Source: JAPLJC01 sp052326585 (GTDB lineage: Bacteria > Desulfobacterota > Desulfobaccia > Desulfobaccales > 0-14-0-80-60-11). Taken from it: DNA of 8,780 nt. Of this stretch, positions 1 through 6,169 are shown in pieces. The notes beneath the pieces are model-generated. The model worked only from the letters and a program-made list of their open reading frames with translations. It searched no databases and was not told the origin of the DNA. The stretch spans positions 1 through 8,780 of the forward strand of contig JBKQLU010000069.1 of the NCBI GenBank assembly GCA_052326585.1, read 5' to 3'. Both the position numbers and the translations under genes were made by a program. Numbering within the stretch: position 1 is the first letter of the stretch; each line of letters starts with the position of its first letter.

Positions 1-1
1 C

Positions 2-52
2 CTGCAGCCGGTGTCGCCTGAGGAGAGCGCCGCGTTAGGGCCGCTGGCGTAA
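2..52 (+). CDS. C-terminal end of an upstream gene (partial)
   Basis: Frame 2 is open from the window edge and reads LQPVSPEESAALGPLA before a TAA stop at 50-52. The other two forward frames stop within about 40 bases. Composition is high-GC like the real genes here, and the reading ends exactly where the repeat block begins. Only 16 residues are visible, so no family can be assigned. Because the next gene encodes an M16 protein without a zinc site, an upstream zinc-bearing M16 partner is a reasonable guess. That is inference from how such pairs are often arranged, not from these residues. Confidence 0.4.
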   Translation: MQPVSPEESAALGPLA

Positions 53-132
53 AGTGAGCAGTGAGCAGTGTAGGGTGGGCACTGCCCACCAGTAAGCAGT
101 GAGCAGTGAGCAGTGAGCAGTGAGCAGTGAGC
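53..132 (+). repeat. Tandem heptamer array AGTGAGC (left arm)
   Basis: The 7-base unit AGTGAGC occurs twice at 53-66. After a 21-base insert it resumes with one variant unit AGTAAGC (91-97) and five perfect units (98-132). The array begins on the base after the upstream stop codon. It is too short and too regular to be coding, and 7-base periodicity would break any reading frame. The same unit returns in inverted orientation at 324-351. Confidence 0.9.
70..90. repeat. 21-base inverted repeat, left copy
   Basis: This begins GTAGGGTGGG and ends ACTGCCCACC, with one base between, and is itself partly self-complementary (GGTGGGC with GCCCACC). Its reverse complement occurs at 230-250 with 20 of 21 bases matching; the mismatch is C to A at the central position. 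It interrupts the left heptamer array. The sequence resembles interspersed intergenic repeats seen in other bacterial genomes, but that is an impression that could not be checked. Confidence 0.85.
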
Positions 133-159
133 AGAAAGGTCCAAACCGCAGAGTGTGCT

Positions 160-174
160 GGACTCGCCGAGTCC
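160..174. repeat. Perfect 7+1+7 palindrome
   Basis: GGACTCG, a central C, then CGAGTCC: seven-base arms with a one-base centre. It lies in the spacer between the two copies of the 21-base repeat. It could be an operator-like site, or simply part of the palindromic architecture of the block. No flanking promoter box was seen. Confidence 0.4.
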
Positions 175-229
175 GGGGAGATAGCATGGAAACAAATTAA
201 TAATTTTAGCCAGTTGATGGCTTAATAAT

Positions 230-250
230 GGTGGGCAGTTCCCACCCTAC
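230..250. repeat. 21-base inverted repeat, right copy
   Basis: Starts GGTGGGCAGT and ends CCCACCCTAC; it is the reverse complement of 70-90 with one mismatch. The 139 bases between the copies contain the GGACTCG palindrome and an AT-rich stretch (about 185-230) without a sensible reading frame. Confidence 0.85.
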
Positions 251-252
251 AA

Positions 253-307
253 GACTGACTAATGACTAATGACTAATGGTTACTGGCTGCTGACTACTGA
301 CTACTGA
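253..307 (+). repeat. Second heptamer arrays: GACTAAT x3 and GACTACT x2
   Basis: GACTAAT is repeated three times at 257-277, preceded by a partial GACT at 253-256. GACTACT is repeated twice at 292-305 and followed by GA. Both are 7 bases long and resemble the GCTTACT/GCTCACT units that follow at 324-351, so the whole right half looks like a degenerating family of related heptamers. Confidence 0.8.
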
Positions 308-320
308 TCACTTGTCTTTA

Positions 321-351
321 ACTGCTTACTGCTCACTGCTCACTGCTCACT
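321..351 (-). repeat. Inverted heptamer array (right arm), GCTCACT x3
   Basis: GCTTACT (324-330) followed by three GCTCACT units (331-351) is the reverse complement of the left array, including one copy of the AGTAAGC variant. In RNA the two arms could pair over about 28 bases. The array ends three bases before the AAGGA ribosome binding site of the M16 gene, so pairing could affect access to that site if the upstream gene and this one share a transcript. Confidence 0.85.
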
Positions 352-365
352 AAAAAGGACGCGAT

Positions 366-1679
366 ATGCCAAACTATATCCCCGAAATCCACCAGGCTAC
401 CCTGGCCAACGGCATGAACCTGCTGGGGGTGGAGTATGCCCGGGCGCCCTGGCTGAGACTCACCTTTATGGCCAAGCGGGGCTCCGAAACCGACCCTAGG
501 GGCAAGGCCGGGGTGGCCGACTGGGCCGCGGAGCTCCTCACCCTGGGCTCTGCCGGCCGCAGCCAGTTGCAACTGGCCCAGGAGATTGAAGCCCGGGGAG
601 CGAGCCTCTCGGGCCACTCCGGCTTTGACGCCACCCTCGTCTCTCTGGAGGGACTGGCCGAGGATTTCGAGGAACATCTGGCCACCCTGGCGGAGATCGT
701 CCAGACCCCGGCCTTCCCGGAGGATGAGTTCCTGCTGATCCGGGAGCGCCGCCGCGCCGAGCTGGTGCAGCAGTTGCAAGACCCCCGGGAGATGGCCAGT
801 CTGCGTTACCTGCGCCTCTTTTTCGGAGATTCGCCTTACGGCCACCCGGTGCCCGGCGACCTGCGCACCCTGGACGCCCTCTCCCTCGCTGATCTTAAAG
901 GCTTCTATCAGCGGGAGTTCACTCCCGGGACCAGCACCCTGGTGGCGGTGGGTATGGTGGATTTCGCCACCGTGGTCCGGGAAGCCGGGCGTCTCTGGGG
1001 CTCCTGGAGTGGCGGCGGCCCTCCCAGCCCAACCTTCACCGCCCCGCCTGCGAAGCTTTGCGCCCCCGGCGTCTATCTCCTGGATCGCCCCGATTTGACC
1101 CAAAGTGAGATTCGGGTTGGGCATCTGGGCCTGCCCCGCGCCCACCCGGATTACTTCCCCTTGAAGCTGGTGAACTACATCCTGGGGGGCGGCGGCTTCT
1201 CTTCCCGCCTCATGACCCGCATCCGCTCGGATCTCGGTTTTACTTACGGCATCAACAGCAGCTTCTCCTTTCGCCGAGCCCCGGGTCCCTTTATCATCTC
1301 CACCTTCACCCCGGCGGCCAACACCGCCGCGGTGGTTAAGGAGATCGGCCAGGTGGTCCGGGACGTGAGGCGCCAGGGGCTCACTTCCCAAGAACTGGAA
1401 GAGGCCCGGAGTTACTACGTGGGCCATTTCCCCCTGGGTCTGGAGAACCCCGCGGGCATCAGCCGCCAAGTGCTGTCCATCGACCTCTTCGACCTGGGCC
1501 GGGATTACCTGAAGGGTTATTGTGAGCAAATCCGCGGTGTTTCCCTGAAAACCGCGGCCCAGGCGGCAGAAAACCATCTGCACCCCGAGTCCCTGGTCAT
1601 CCTGGTGATGGGGCCGGCAGCCAGTTGCGCTGAGGCCCTCAAGGAACTGGGACCGGTGCAATTCCTCGAGGCCTCCTAG
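366..1679 (+). CDS. M16-family peptidase homologue lacking the zinc-binding motif
   Basis: A 437-residue protein with the two-domain layout of bacterial M16 (processing-peptidase-like) subunits. The N-terminal half has the family pattern 'NGMNLL', 'KRGSETDP' and 'GVADWAAELLTLG' near residues 49-61. In active members that last segment carries HxxEH; here the three key positions are Asp52, Ala55 and Glu56, so zinc binding and catalysis are not expected. The C-terminal half keeps 'SSRLMTRIRSDLGFTYGI' (279-296), including the Arg287/Tyr294 pair with the seven-residue spacing used by M16 enzymes to hold substrate. It is therefore probably the non-metal partner of a heterodimer whose zinc subunit would be encoded nearby, possibly just upstream. 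No obvious signal peptide is present at the N-terminus. The start is supported by AAGGA at 355-359, six bases before ATG. Confidence 0.9.
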   Translation: MPNYIPEIHQATLANGMNLLGVEYARAPWLRLTFMAKRGSETDPRGKAGVADWAAELLTLGSAGRSQLQLAQEIEARGASLSGHSGFDATLVSLEGLAEDFEEHLATLAEIVQTPAFPEDEFLLIRERRRAELVQQLQDPREMASLRYLRLFFGDSPYGHPVPGDLRTLDALSLADLKGFYQREFTPGTSTLVAVGMVDFATVVREAGRLWGSWSGGGPPSPTFTAPPAKLCAPGVYLLDRPDLTQSEIRVGHLGLPRAHPDYFPLKLVNYILGGGGFSSRLMTRIRSDLGFTYGINSSFSFRRAPGPFIISTFTPAANTAAVVKEIGQVVRDVRRQGLTSQELEEARSYYVGHFPLGLENPAGISRQVLSIDLFDLGRDYLKGYCEQIRGVSLKTAAQAAENHLHPESLVILVMGPAASCAEALKELGPVQFLEAS

Positions 1680-1693
1680 GCGCCAATTTTTTT
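1671..1693 (+). terminator. Weak candidate terminator after the M16 gene
   Basis: A four-base-pair stem (GCCT 1671-1674 with AGGC 1678-1681) overlaps the stop codon and is followed, after five bases, by seven T residues at 1687-1693. The T run is good but the stem is short, so termination here would be inefficient. It matters mainly because the dsr promoter box starts immediately after. Confidence 0.3.
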
Positions 1694-1695
1694 AG

Positions 1696-1724
1696 TTGAC
1701 AAATCCCTTGCGATGTTATGAGAT
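1696..1724 (+). promoter_or_regulatory. Candidate dsr operon promoter
   Basis: A perfect -35 box TTGACA lies at 1696-1701 in an AT-rich gap within otherwise GC-rich DNA. The -10 is less clear: TATGAG at 1717-1722 matches four of six positions but at 15-base spacing, and TGAGAT at 1719-1724 has ideal 17-base spacing but only three matches. Transcription from here would give a leader of about 60 bases before dsrA, which has a strong GGGAGGAG ribosome binding site at 1776-1783. Confidence 0.5.
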
Positions 1725-1789
1725 AGGAATGATTTTGTGAAAAAAAGAATAAGCCCTTTGGGGACCATCACAAGAGGGAGGAGAGTTTC

Positions 1790-3031
1790 ATGTCAGATAC
1801 ACCATTGTTGGATCAACTCGAAACCGGACCTTGGCCCAGCTTCGTCAAGGACCTGAAGCGGGTGGCCGCCAGAAAGCCGGCAACCCGGGACTTACTACGG
1901 CAGTTGGAGCGCTCCTATAAAGACAAGATCACCCATTGGAAGCACGGCGGCATCGTGGGCGTCCTGGGTTACGGCTCCGGCATCATCGGCCGTTACTCCG
2001 ACCTGCCGGACGAATTCCCCGGTGTGGCGCACTTCCATACCATTCGGATCAACCAGCCCTCCGGCTGGTTCTACACCACCCAGGCCCTCAGGGAGCTCTG
2101 CGCCATCTGGGACGAGCACGGCTCCGGCGCCCTGAACGTCCACGGCTCCACCGGCGACATGGTCTTCCTGGGCACCACCACCGATGAACTGGAGCCCACC
2201 TTTGCGGCGCTGACCGCCAAGGGCTGGGACCTGGGCGGCTCCGGCTCCGCCATGCGCACCCCCAGTTGCTGCCTGGGCAAGGCCCGGTGCGAATACGCCT
2301 GCTATGACACCATGGATCTGTGCTATCAGGTCACTCAGAATTTCCAGTTCGATATGCACCGCCCCTCCTTCCCCTATAAGTTCAAGATCAAATGCTCCGG
2401 CTGCCCCAACGACTGCGTGGCCGCGGTGGCCCGGGCCGATTTGAGCGTCATCGGGGTCTGGAAGGACGACATCCGCATCGACCAGGCGGCGGTGGCGGCT
2501 TATGCCGCCGGCGAACTGAAACCCCGGGCTGGCGGCACCCCCTATGCCAAGCTCGATATCAAGGCCGATGTCACCGACCTCTGCCCTACCATCTGCATGA
2601 GCTATGACGGCAAGAAGCTGACCATCGACAACAAGAACTGCAACCACTGCATGCACTGCATCAGCCTGATGCCCCAGGCCCTGCGGCCCGGCACCGAAAC
2701 CGGCGCCACCCTGCTCCTGGGCTCCCACGCCCCCATCCTGGAAGGCGCCCAGATGAGCTGGGTTATCGTGCCTTTCATGCCCATGGCGGCGCCCTATGAT
2801 GAATTCATGGAACTGGTGGGCAACATCCATGAGTGGTGGGCGGAACACGGCAAAAACCGGGAGCGCGTCGGTGAGTTGATGCTGCGCCTGGGCATGCGGA
2901 ATTTCTTCCAGTCCGTGAACCTGGAACCGCCGGCGCAGACCATCCGGACCCCCCGGGCCAACCCCTTCTTCTTCTGGCATGCGGAAGATTTCGAGGCTGA
3001 GGCCGCGGGACGTAAATACATCAAGCTGTAA
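1790..3031 (+). CDS. dsrA: Dissimilatory sulfite reductase alpha subunit
   Basis: DsrA pairs with DsrB in the cytoplasm to reduce sulfite in the last step of sulfate respiration. The 413 residues carry the expected motifs in order. 'TPSCCLGKARCEYACYD' near 157-173 and 'KCSGCPNDC' at 201-209 supply cysteines for the siroheme-coupled [4Fe-4S] cluster (probably C161, C167, C205, C209). The basic pocket residues Arg156, Lys197, Lys199, Lys201 and Arg215 lie where sulfite and siroheme ligands are expected. An inserted ferredoxin domain has C265 and 'CNHCMHC' at 284-290. The protein is slightly short at the N-terminus relative to some relatives; the ATG follows GGGAGGAG by six bases. It is the first gene of the dsrA-dsrB-dsrD-dsrN run, with TTGACA upstream. 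There is no sign of damage or unusual composition. Confidence 0.98.
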   Translation: MSDTPLLDQLETGPWPSFVKDLKRVAARKPATRDLLRQLERSYKDKITHWKHGGIVGVLGYGSGIIGRYSDLPDEFPGVAHFHTIRINQPSGWFYTTQALRELCAIWDEHGSGALNVHGSTGDMVFLGTTTDELEPTFAALTAKGWDLGGSGSAMRTPSCCLGKARCEYACYDTMDLCYQVTQNFQFDMHRPSFPYKFKIKCSGCPNDCVAAVARADLSVIGVWKDDIRIDQAAVAAYAAGELKPRAGGTPYAKLDIKADVTDLCPTICMSYDGKKLTIDNKNCNHCMHCISLMPQALRPGTETGATLLLGSHAPILEGAQMSWVIVPFMPMAAPYDEFMELVGNIHEWWAEHGKNRERVGELMLRLGMRNFFQSVNLEPPAQTIRTPRANPFFFWHAEDFEAEAAGRKYIKL

Positions 3032-3037
3032 GATCAG

Positions 3038-3071
3038 CGCCCATGCAAGTCCCTTAGCTGACTTGGGGGCG
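3038..3071 (+). other. Hairpin in the dsrA-dsrB intercistronic gap
   Basis: Two stacked stems can form in the mRNA: CGCCC (3038-3042) with GGGCG (3067-3071), and CAAGTC (3046-3051) with GACTTG (3060-3065), closing an eight-base loop and separated by a small asymmetric internal loop (3 bases against 1). It sits seven bases after the dsrA stop and eight bases before the dsrB ribosome binding site (AAGGAGG, 3079-3085). No T run follows, so it is not a terminator. A role in mRNA processing or in setting the DsrA:DsrB ratio is inference. Confidence 0.5.
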
Positions 3072-3095
3072 ATTAGATAAGGAGGAATTAATACA

Positions 3096-4166
3096 ATGGC
3101 TGAGCGTATTACTGATATCGGACCACCGAAATTTGATAAATTCTTGCCTCCCATCATCAAAGAGAATTACGGCAAGTGGAAATATCACGAGATCCTGGAA
3201 CCCGGGGTGCTGGTGCACGTCTCCGAGTCCGGGGCCAAGATCTTTTCCGTCCGGGGCGGCTCTCCCCGGCTTGTAACCACCGACTTCGTCAAAGAACTGT
3301 GCGACGTGGCCGATAAATTTTGCGACGGCTATCTGCGCTTCACCAGCCGGAACAACGTCGAGTTTCTGCTCACCGATCAGAGCAAGATCGCCGGCGTCAA
3401 GGACGCCTGCAAAAAGCTCGGCGTGCCCATCGGCGCCACCGGCCACTCGCTGAGCAACATCGTCCATACCCAGGGCTGGGTCCATTGTCATACCCCGGCC
3501 ATCGACGCCTCAGGCATCGTCAAGGCGGTGATGGATGATCTGTTCGAGTATTTCGGGAGCCACAAGCTGCCGGCCCAGGTGCGCATCGCCCTGGCCTGCT
3601 GCCTGAACATGTGCGGCGCGGTGCACTGCTCCGACATCGCCATCCTGGGCATCCACCGCACCCCGCCCAAGGTGAACCACGACCGGCTGCGCCATCTCTG
3701 CGAAATTCCCACCACCATCGCGGCTTGTCCCACCGGCGCCATCCGGCCTCATCCGGACAAGAATCTGAAGAGCGTGGTCATCAATGAAGAGCGCTGCATG
3801 TACTGCGGCAACTGCTACACCATGTGCCCGGCCTTGCCGGTGTTTGACGCCGAGAAAGGCGGCGTCGCCCTGCTGGTGGGCGGCAAGGTCTCGAACTCCA
3901 AGACCCCGCCCATGTTCTCCAAGCTGGCGGTGCCTTATCTGCCCAACAACCCGCCGCGCTGGCCGGAAGTGGTGCAGTCCATCCGCAAGATCCTCATCAA
4001 GTACACCGAAGGCGCCAATAAATGGGAACGCGTCGGCGAATGGGTCGAACGCATCGGTTGGGAGAAATTCTTCCAGGTCTGCGAAATTCCCTTTACCTTC
4101 CAGCACATTGACGACTACCGCTGGGCTTATGACACCTATCGGACGTCGATGCATTTTAAATTCTAA
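3096..4166 (+). CDS. dsrB: Dissimilatory sulfite reductase beta subunit
   Basis: DsrB forms the alpha2-beta2 core with DsrA and carries the catalytic siroheme-[4Fe-4S] centre. In this 356-residue protein the conserved cysteines are C131 in 'VHCHTPAIDAS' and C168, C169 and C173 in 'ALACCLNMCGAVHCSD', the usual cluster ligands. A ferredoxin domain follows: C211 in 'AACPTGAI' and C234, C237, C240 and C244 in 'CMYCGNCYTMCP', binding the second [4Fe-4S] cluster that passes electrons in. The C-terminal segment 'WERVGEWVERIGWEKFF' (310-326) is the normal interface region, matching 'RVGELMLRLGMRNFF' in DsrA and reflecting their ancient duplication. AAGGAGG lies ten bases before ATG. All key residues are present, so the enzyme should be functional. 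Confidence 0.98.
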   Translation: MAERITDIGPPKFDKFLPPIIKENYGKWKYHEILEPGVLVHVSESGAKIFSVRGGSPRLVTTDFVKELCDVADKFCDGYLRFTSRNNVEFLLTDQSKIAGVKDACKKLGVPIGATGHSLSNIVHTQGWVHCHTPAIDASGIVKAVMDDLFEYFGSHKLPAQVRIALACCLNMCGAVHCSDIAILGIHRTPPKVNHDRLRHLCEIPTTIAACPTGAIRPHPDKNLKSVVINEERCMYCGNCYTMCPALPVFDAEKGGVALLVGGKVSNSKTPPMFSKLAVPYLPNNPPRWPEVVQSIRKILIKYTEGANKWERVGEWVERIGWEKFFQVCEIPFTFQHIDDYRWAYDTYRTSMHFKF

Positions 4167-4179
4167 GCAGGTGGCATAA

Positions 4180-4425
4180 ATGGCACTATCCAAAGAAGCG
4201 TTGGTGGAATTCATCTACGACCTGGTCAAAGGGGCCCAGGGCAAGAAGCAGCTCAAGGCCATGGACCTGCAGAAGGCCGTGCTCAAAGCCCATCCCGACC
4301 AGGACAAGACCATGGTGAAGTTCGCCATCAAGGACCTGATCGATAACGGCCGCTGCGTTTACACTTACTTCGGCGGGAGCTTCGTCGAGATCCCCCACGA
4401 AGAAGGCGCGGCAAAGAGAGATTGA
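4180..4425 (+). CDS. dsrD: DsrD, small activator of dissimilatory sulfite reductase
   Basis: An 81-residue, charged, soluble protein directly after dsrB (13-base gap, AGGTGG at 4169-4174). Size, position and predicted helix-helix-wing pattern match DsrD, a winged-helix fold protein that in other sulfate reducers stimulates sulfite reduction by DsrAB rather than binding DNA as a classic regulator. Family-like features are the 'KAMDLQKAVLKAHP' helix (26-39), 'MVKFAIKDLIDNGRC' (45-59) and the wing 'YFGGSFVEIP' (63-72). The aromatic-rich and 'WSSGSTTMYGLKG' segments I recall from Desulfovibrio DsrD are not recognisable, so this is a divergent branch. Presence of dsrD supports a reductive rather than oxidative Dsr pathway. 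Assignment rests more on position and size than on strong sequence identity. Confidence 0.87.
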   Translation: MALSKEALVEFIYDLVKGAQGKKQLKAMDLQKAVLKAHPDQDKTMVKFAIKDLIDNGRCVYTYFGGSFVEIPHEEGAAKRD

Positions 4426-5882
4426 TGAACTGCCCCCGCCTGCTGCTGGCTGCCCTGCGGGGTGGGGCGGGCAAGACTACCTTGACCTTGGGGCTCCTGG
4501 CCGCCTGGCGCGACCAGGGACGGCGGATGGTGCCCTTTAAGAAGGGTCCAGACTACATCGACCCGGCCTGGCACGCCCTGGCCGCCGGTTGCCCCAGCCA
4601 CAATCTGGACCCCTTCCTCATGGAAGGGGACCAGATTATGGCCATGGTAGTCCGCCATGCCGACCAGGCAGACGCCCTCCTCATCGAAGGCAACCGCGGT
4701 CTTTACGACGGCCTGGATGCCCAGGGAACTTATAGTACCGCCGGACTGGCCAAATTTCTGGCCACGCCGGTGGTGCTGGTGGTGGACTGTACCATGACCA
4801 CCCGCACTGCCGCCGCCCTGGTACTCGGTTGCCAGCACTTCGACCCCCAGGTGGACCTCCGGGGGGTGATTCTCAACCAGGTGGCCCGGCCGCGCCATGA
4901 AGAGATGCTGCGGAGCACCATCCAGCGCTACTGCGGCATTCCGGTGCTGGGAGCCCTTCCCCGTCTCAAGTGTGCAGTCTTTCCGGAACGACACATGGGC
5001 CTGGTGCCCCCCCAGGAACACGCCACTGCCCTCAAGGCCATATCGACCGCCAAGGAACTGGCCCAGCGCTACCTGGATCTCGAGGGACTCTGGCGCCTGG
5101 CGGCCTCAGCGCCGCCCCTGCCGCGGCGACAAAGCCTCTACCTCTCTCCTGGCGCCAGCCCCGGAACGCCGGTAACCCTCGGGATAATCCGAGACTCCGC
5201 CTTTCAGTTTTACTACCCGGAAAACCTGGAGGCCCTGGAGCGCCAAGGCGCCAGGCTCCTCGAGATCAGCGCCCTGGACGACCCCCTGCTGCCTCCCCAA
5301 CTCGACGGCCTCTATATCGGCGGCGGCTTTCCCGAGACCCACGCCCGGAGGCTCTCCGATAACCTCAGTTTCCGCCAGGCGGTCAAGGCCGCGGCCCTGG
5401 CCGGCCTCCCCATCTATGCCGAATGCGGCGGCCTCATGTACCTGGGGAAGCACATCCAGGTCCGGGGCGAAAGATTCCCCATGGTGGGGCTCTTCCCCTA
5501 CGACTTTGTCATGGGAAAAAGACCCCAGGGCCACGGTTATACCACCCTGGAAGTGGTCCGGGAAAACCCCTTCTTTCCCTTGGGGGCCCGGCTGCGGGGC
5601 CATGAGTTCCACTATTCCCAAATCACCCCGGAACCGGCGGCCGAGGCCGCCATGGCCTTTCGCCTCACCCGGGGCACCGGTATCGGGGGGCAGCGGGAAG
5701 GCCTCATCCGTGATAACGTCCTGGCCACCTACACCCACCTGCACGCCTTGGGATCGCCCCAATGGGCCCCGGCCCTGGTCAGGCGCGCCCGGGAGTACCA
5801 GCGCCAAACGCTCGCCTTGGCAGGCGTTCCGGCCCGGCCGGCTGCCTTGGGCCGGGAGCAGCGCCTCTCCTCATCCCGCTAA
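4425..5882 (+). CDS. dsrN: CbiA-family amidase, probable DsrN siroheme amidase
   Basis: A cobyrinate a,c-diamide synthase homologue (485 residues). This enzyme class uses ATP and glutamine to amidate acetate side chains of tetrapyrroles. The N-terminal synthetase domain has the P-loop 'RGGAGKTT' (12-19) and 'KKGPDYIDPAW' (39-49). The C-terminal glutamine amidotransferase domain has the nucleophile Cys334 in 'YAECGGLMYLG', 'GHEFHYS' (392-398) and the late histidines in 'YTHLHAL' (436-442). Next to dsr genes this protein is called DsrN and is proposed to convert siroheme to siroamide for DsrAB; from sequence alone a role in cobalamin synthesis cannot be excluded. The ATG at 4425 overlaps the dsrD TGA by one base, implying translational coupling. 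A TTG at 4422 is a possible but less likely start. The last 20 or so residues are Arg/Ala-rich and look variable. Confidence 0.9.
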   Translation: MNCPRLLLAALRGGAGKTTLTLGLLAAWRDQGRRMVPFKKGPDYIDPAWHALAAGCPSHNLDPFLMEGDQIMAMVVRHADQADALLIEGNRGLYDGLDAQGTYSTAGLAKFLATPVVLVVDCTMTTRTAAALVLGCQHFDPQVDLRGVILNQVARPRHEEMLRSTIQRYCGIPVLGALPRLKCAVFPERHMGLVPPQEHATALKAISTAKELAQRYLDLEGLWRLAASAPPLPRRQSLYLSPGASPGTPVTLGIIRDSAFQFYYPENLEALERQGARLLEISALDDPLLPPQLDGLYIGGGFPETHARRLSDNLSFRQAVKAAALAGLPIYAECGGLMYLGKHIQVRGERFPMVGLFPYDFVMGKRPQGHGYTTLEVVRENPFFPLGARLRGHEFHYSQITPEPAAEAAMAFRLTRGTGIGGQREGLIRDNVLATYTHLHALGSPQWAPALVRRAREYQRQTLALAGVPARPAALGREQRLSSSR

Positions 5883-5905
5883 GCGCGACAAGCTCAGCCA
5901 ACTCC

Positions 5906-5922
5906 CGCCGCCCTGGGCGGCG
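5906..5922 (+). terminator. GC hairpin after dsrN, possible weak terminator
   Basis: CGCCGCC (5906-5912), loop CTG, GGCGGCG (5916-5922): a perfect seven-base-pair stem 23 bases after the dsrN stop. Only scattered T residues follow (TCACCTCTATTCTT), so it could be a weak or factor-assisted terminator, or a 3' stabilising hairpin for the dsr mRNA. Confidence 0.4.
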
Positions 5923-5959
5923 TCACCTCTATTCTTGGAATTTTCGCCTGCACAGTCAC

Positions 5960-5988
5960 TTGACCCCGGCCGCGCCCCGACTTAAAAT
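5960..5988 (+). promoter_or_regulatory. Strong sigma-70-type promoter for the ferredoxin gene
   Basis: TTGACC (5960-5965), exactly 17 bases, then TAAAAT (5983-5988). Both boxes match the consensus at five of six positions, in an otherwise GC-rich region where such a pair is unlikely by chance. The expected transcription start is near 5995, about 175 bases before the ferredoxin ATG. It implies the ferredoxin can be expressed separately from the dsr operon. Confidence 0.65.
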
Positions 5989-5994
5989 GTACCA

Positions 5995-6169
5995 AGCTGC
6001 CAGGGGCCAGGGTCTCACTCGGACATCTGGAAGGCCTTAAGTTCGCATCCTCCCTGGCGCCATCCCATTCCGGCCAACCGTCAGAGCTGCCGACATCCTG
6101 GTCCCAGCCGCGGCAATTCGGCCAGGGCCGGGGGGTGGCTCGTTACCAAAGGCAAGGAGGTGAGGTTTA
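5995..6169 (+). other. Long GC-rich leader upstream of the ferredoxin
   Basis: The 287-base gap between dsrN and the ferredoxin has no convincing gene; this part follows the promoter. It holds three copies of GCCAGGG (5999-6005, 6006-6012 and 6121-6127) and a single complementary CCCTGGC (6052-6058), so mutually exclusive hairpins are possible. The leader ends with a very strong ribosome binding site, AAGGAGGTG (6154-6162), seven bases before ATG. No known riboswitch class was recognised. Confidence 0.35.

Noticed and set aside
53..351. CRISPR array
   Set aside because: Units are 7 bases, directly adjacent without unique spacers, and occur in both orientations; no cas genes are present.
333..1661. 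Long open frame on the minus strand opposite the M16 gene (442 codons)
   Set aside because: It mirrors codon bias of the plus-strand gene, is Gly/Gln/His-rich without a domain pattern, and the plus-strand protein has clear M16 motifs and a ribosome binding site.
1895..3160. Minus-strand open frame opposite dsrA (421 codons)
   Set aside because: A by-product of high-GC third positions; dsrA on the other strand is unmistakable, and the translation is low-complexity Gly/Ala/Val.
5987..6040. 17-codon leader peptide before the ferredoxin
   Set aside because: Its ATG overlaps the -10 box of the only good promoter, so that transcript would not contain the start codon, and it has no ribosome binding site.
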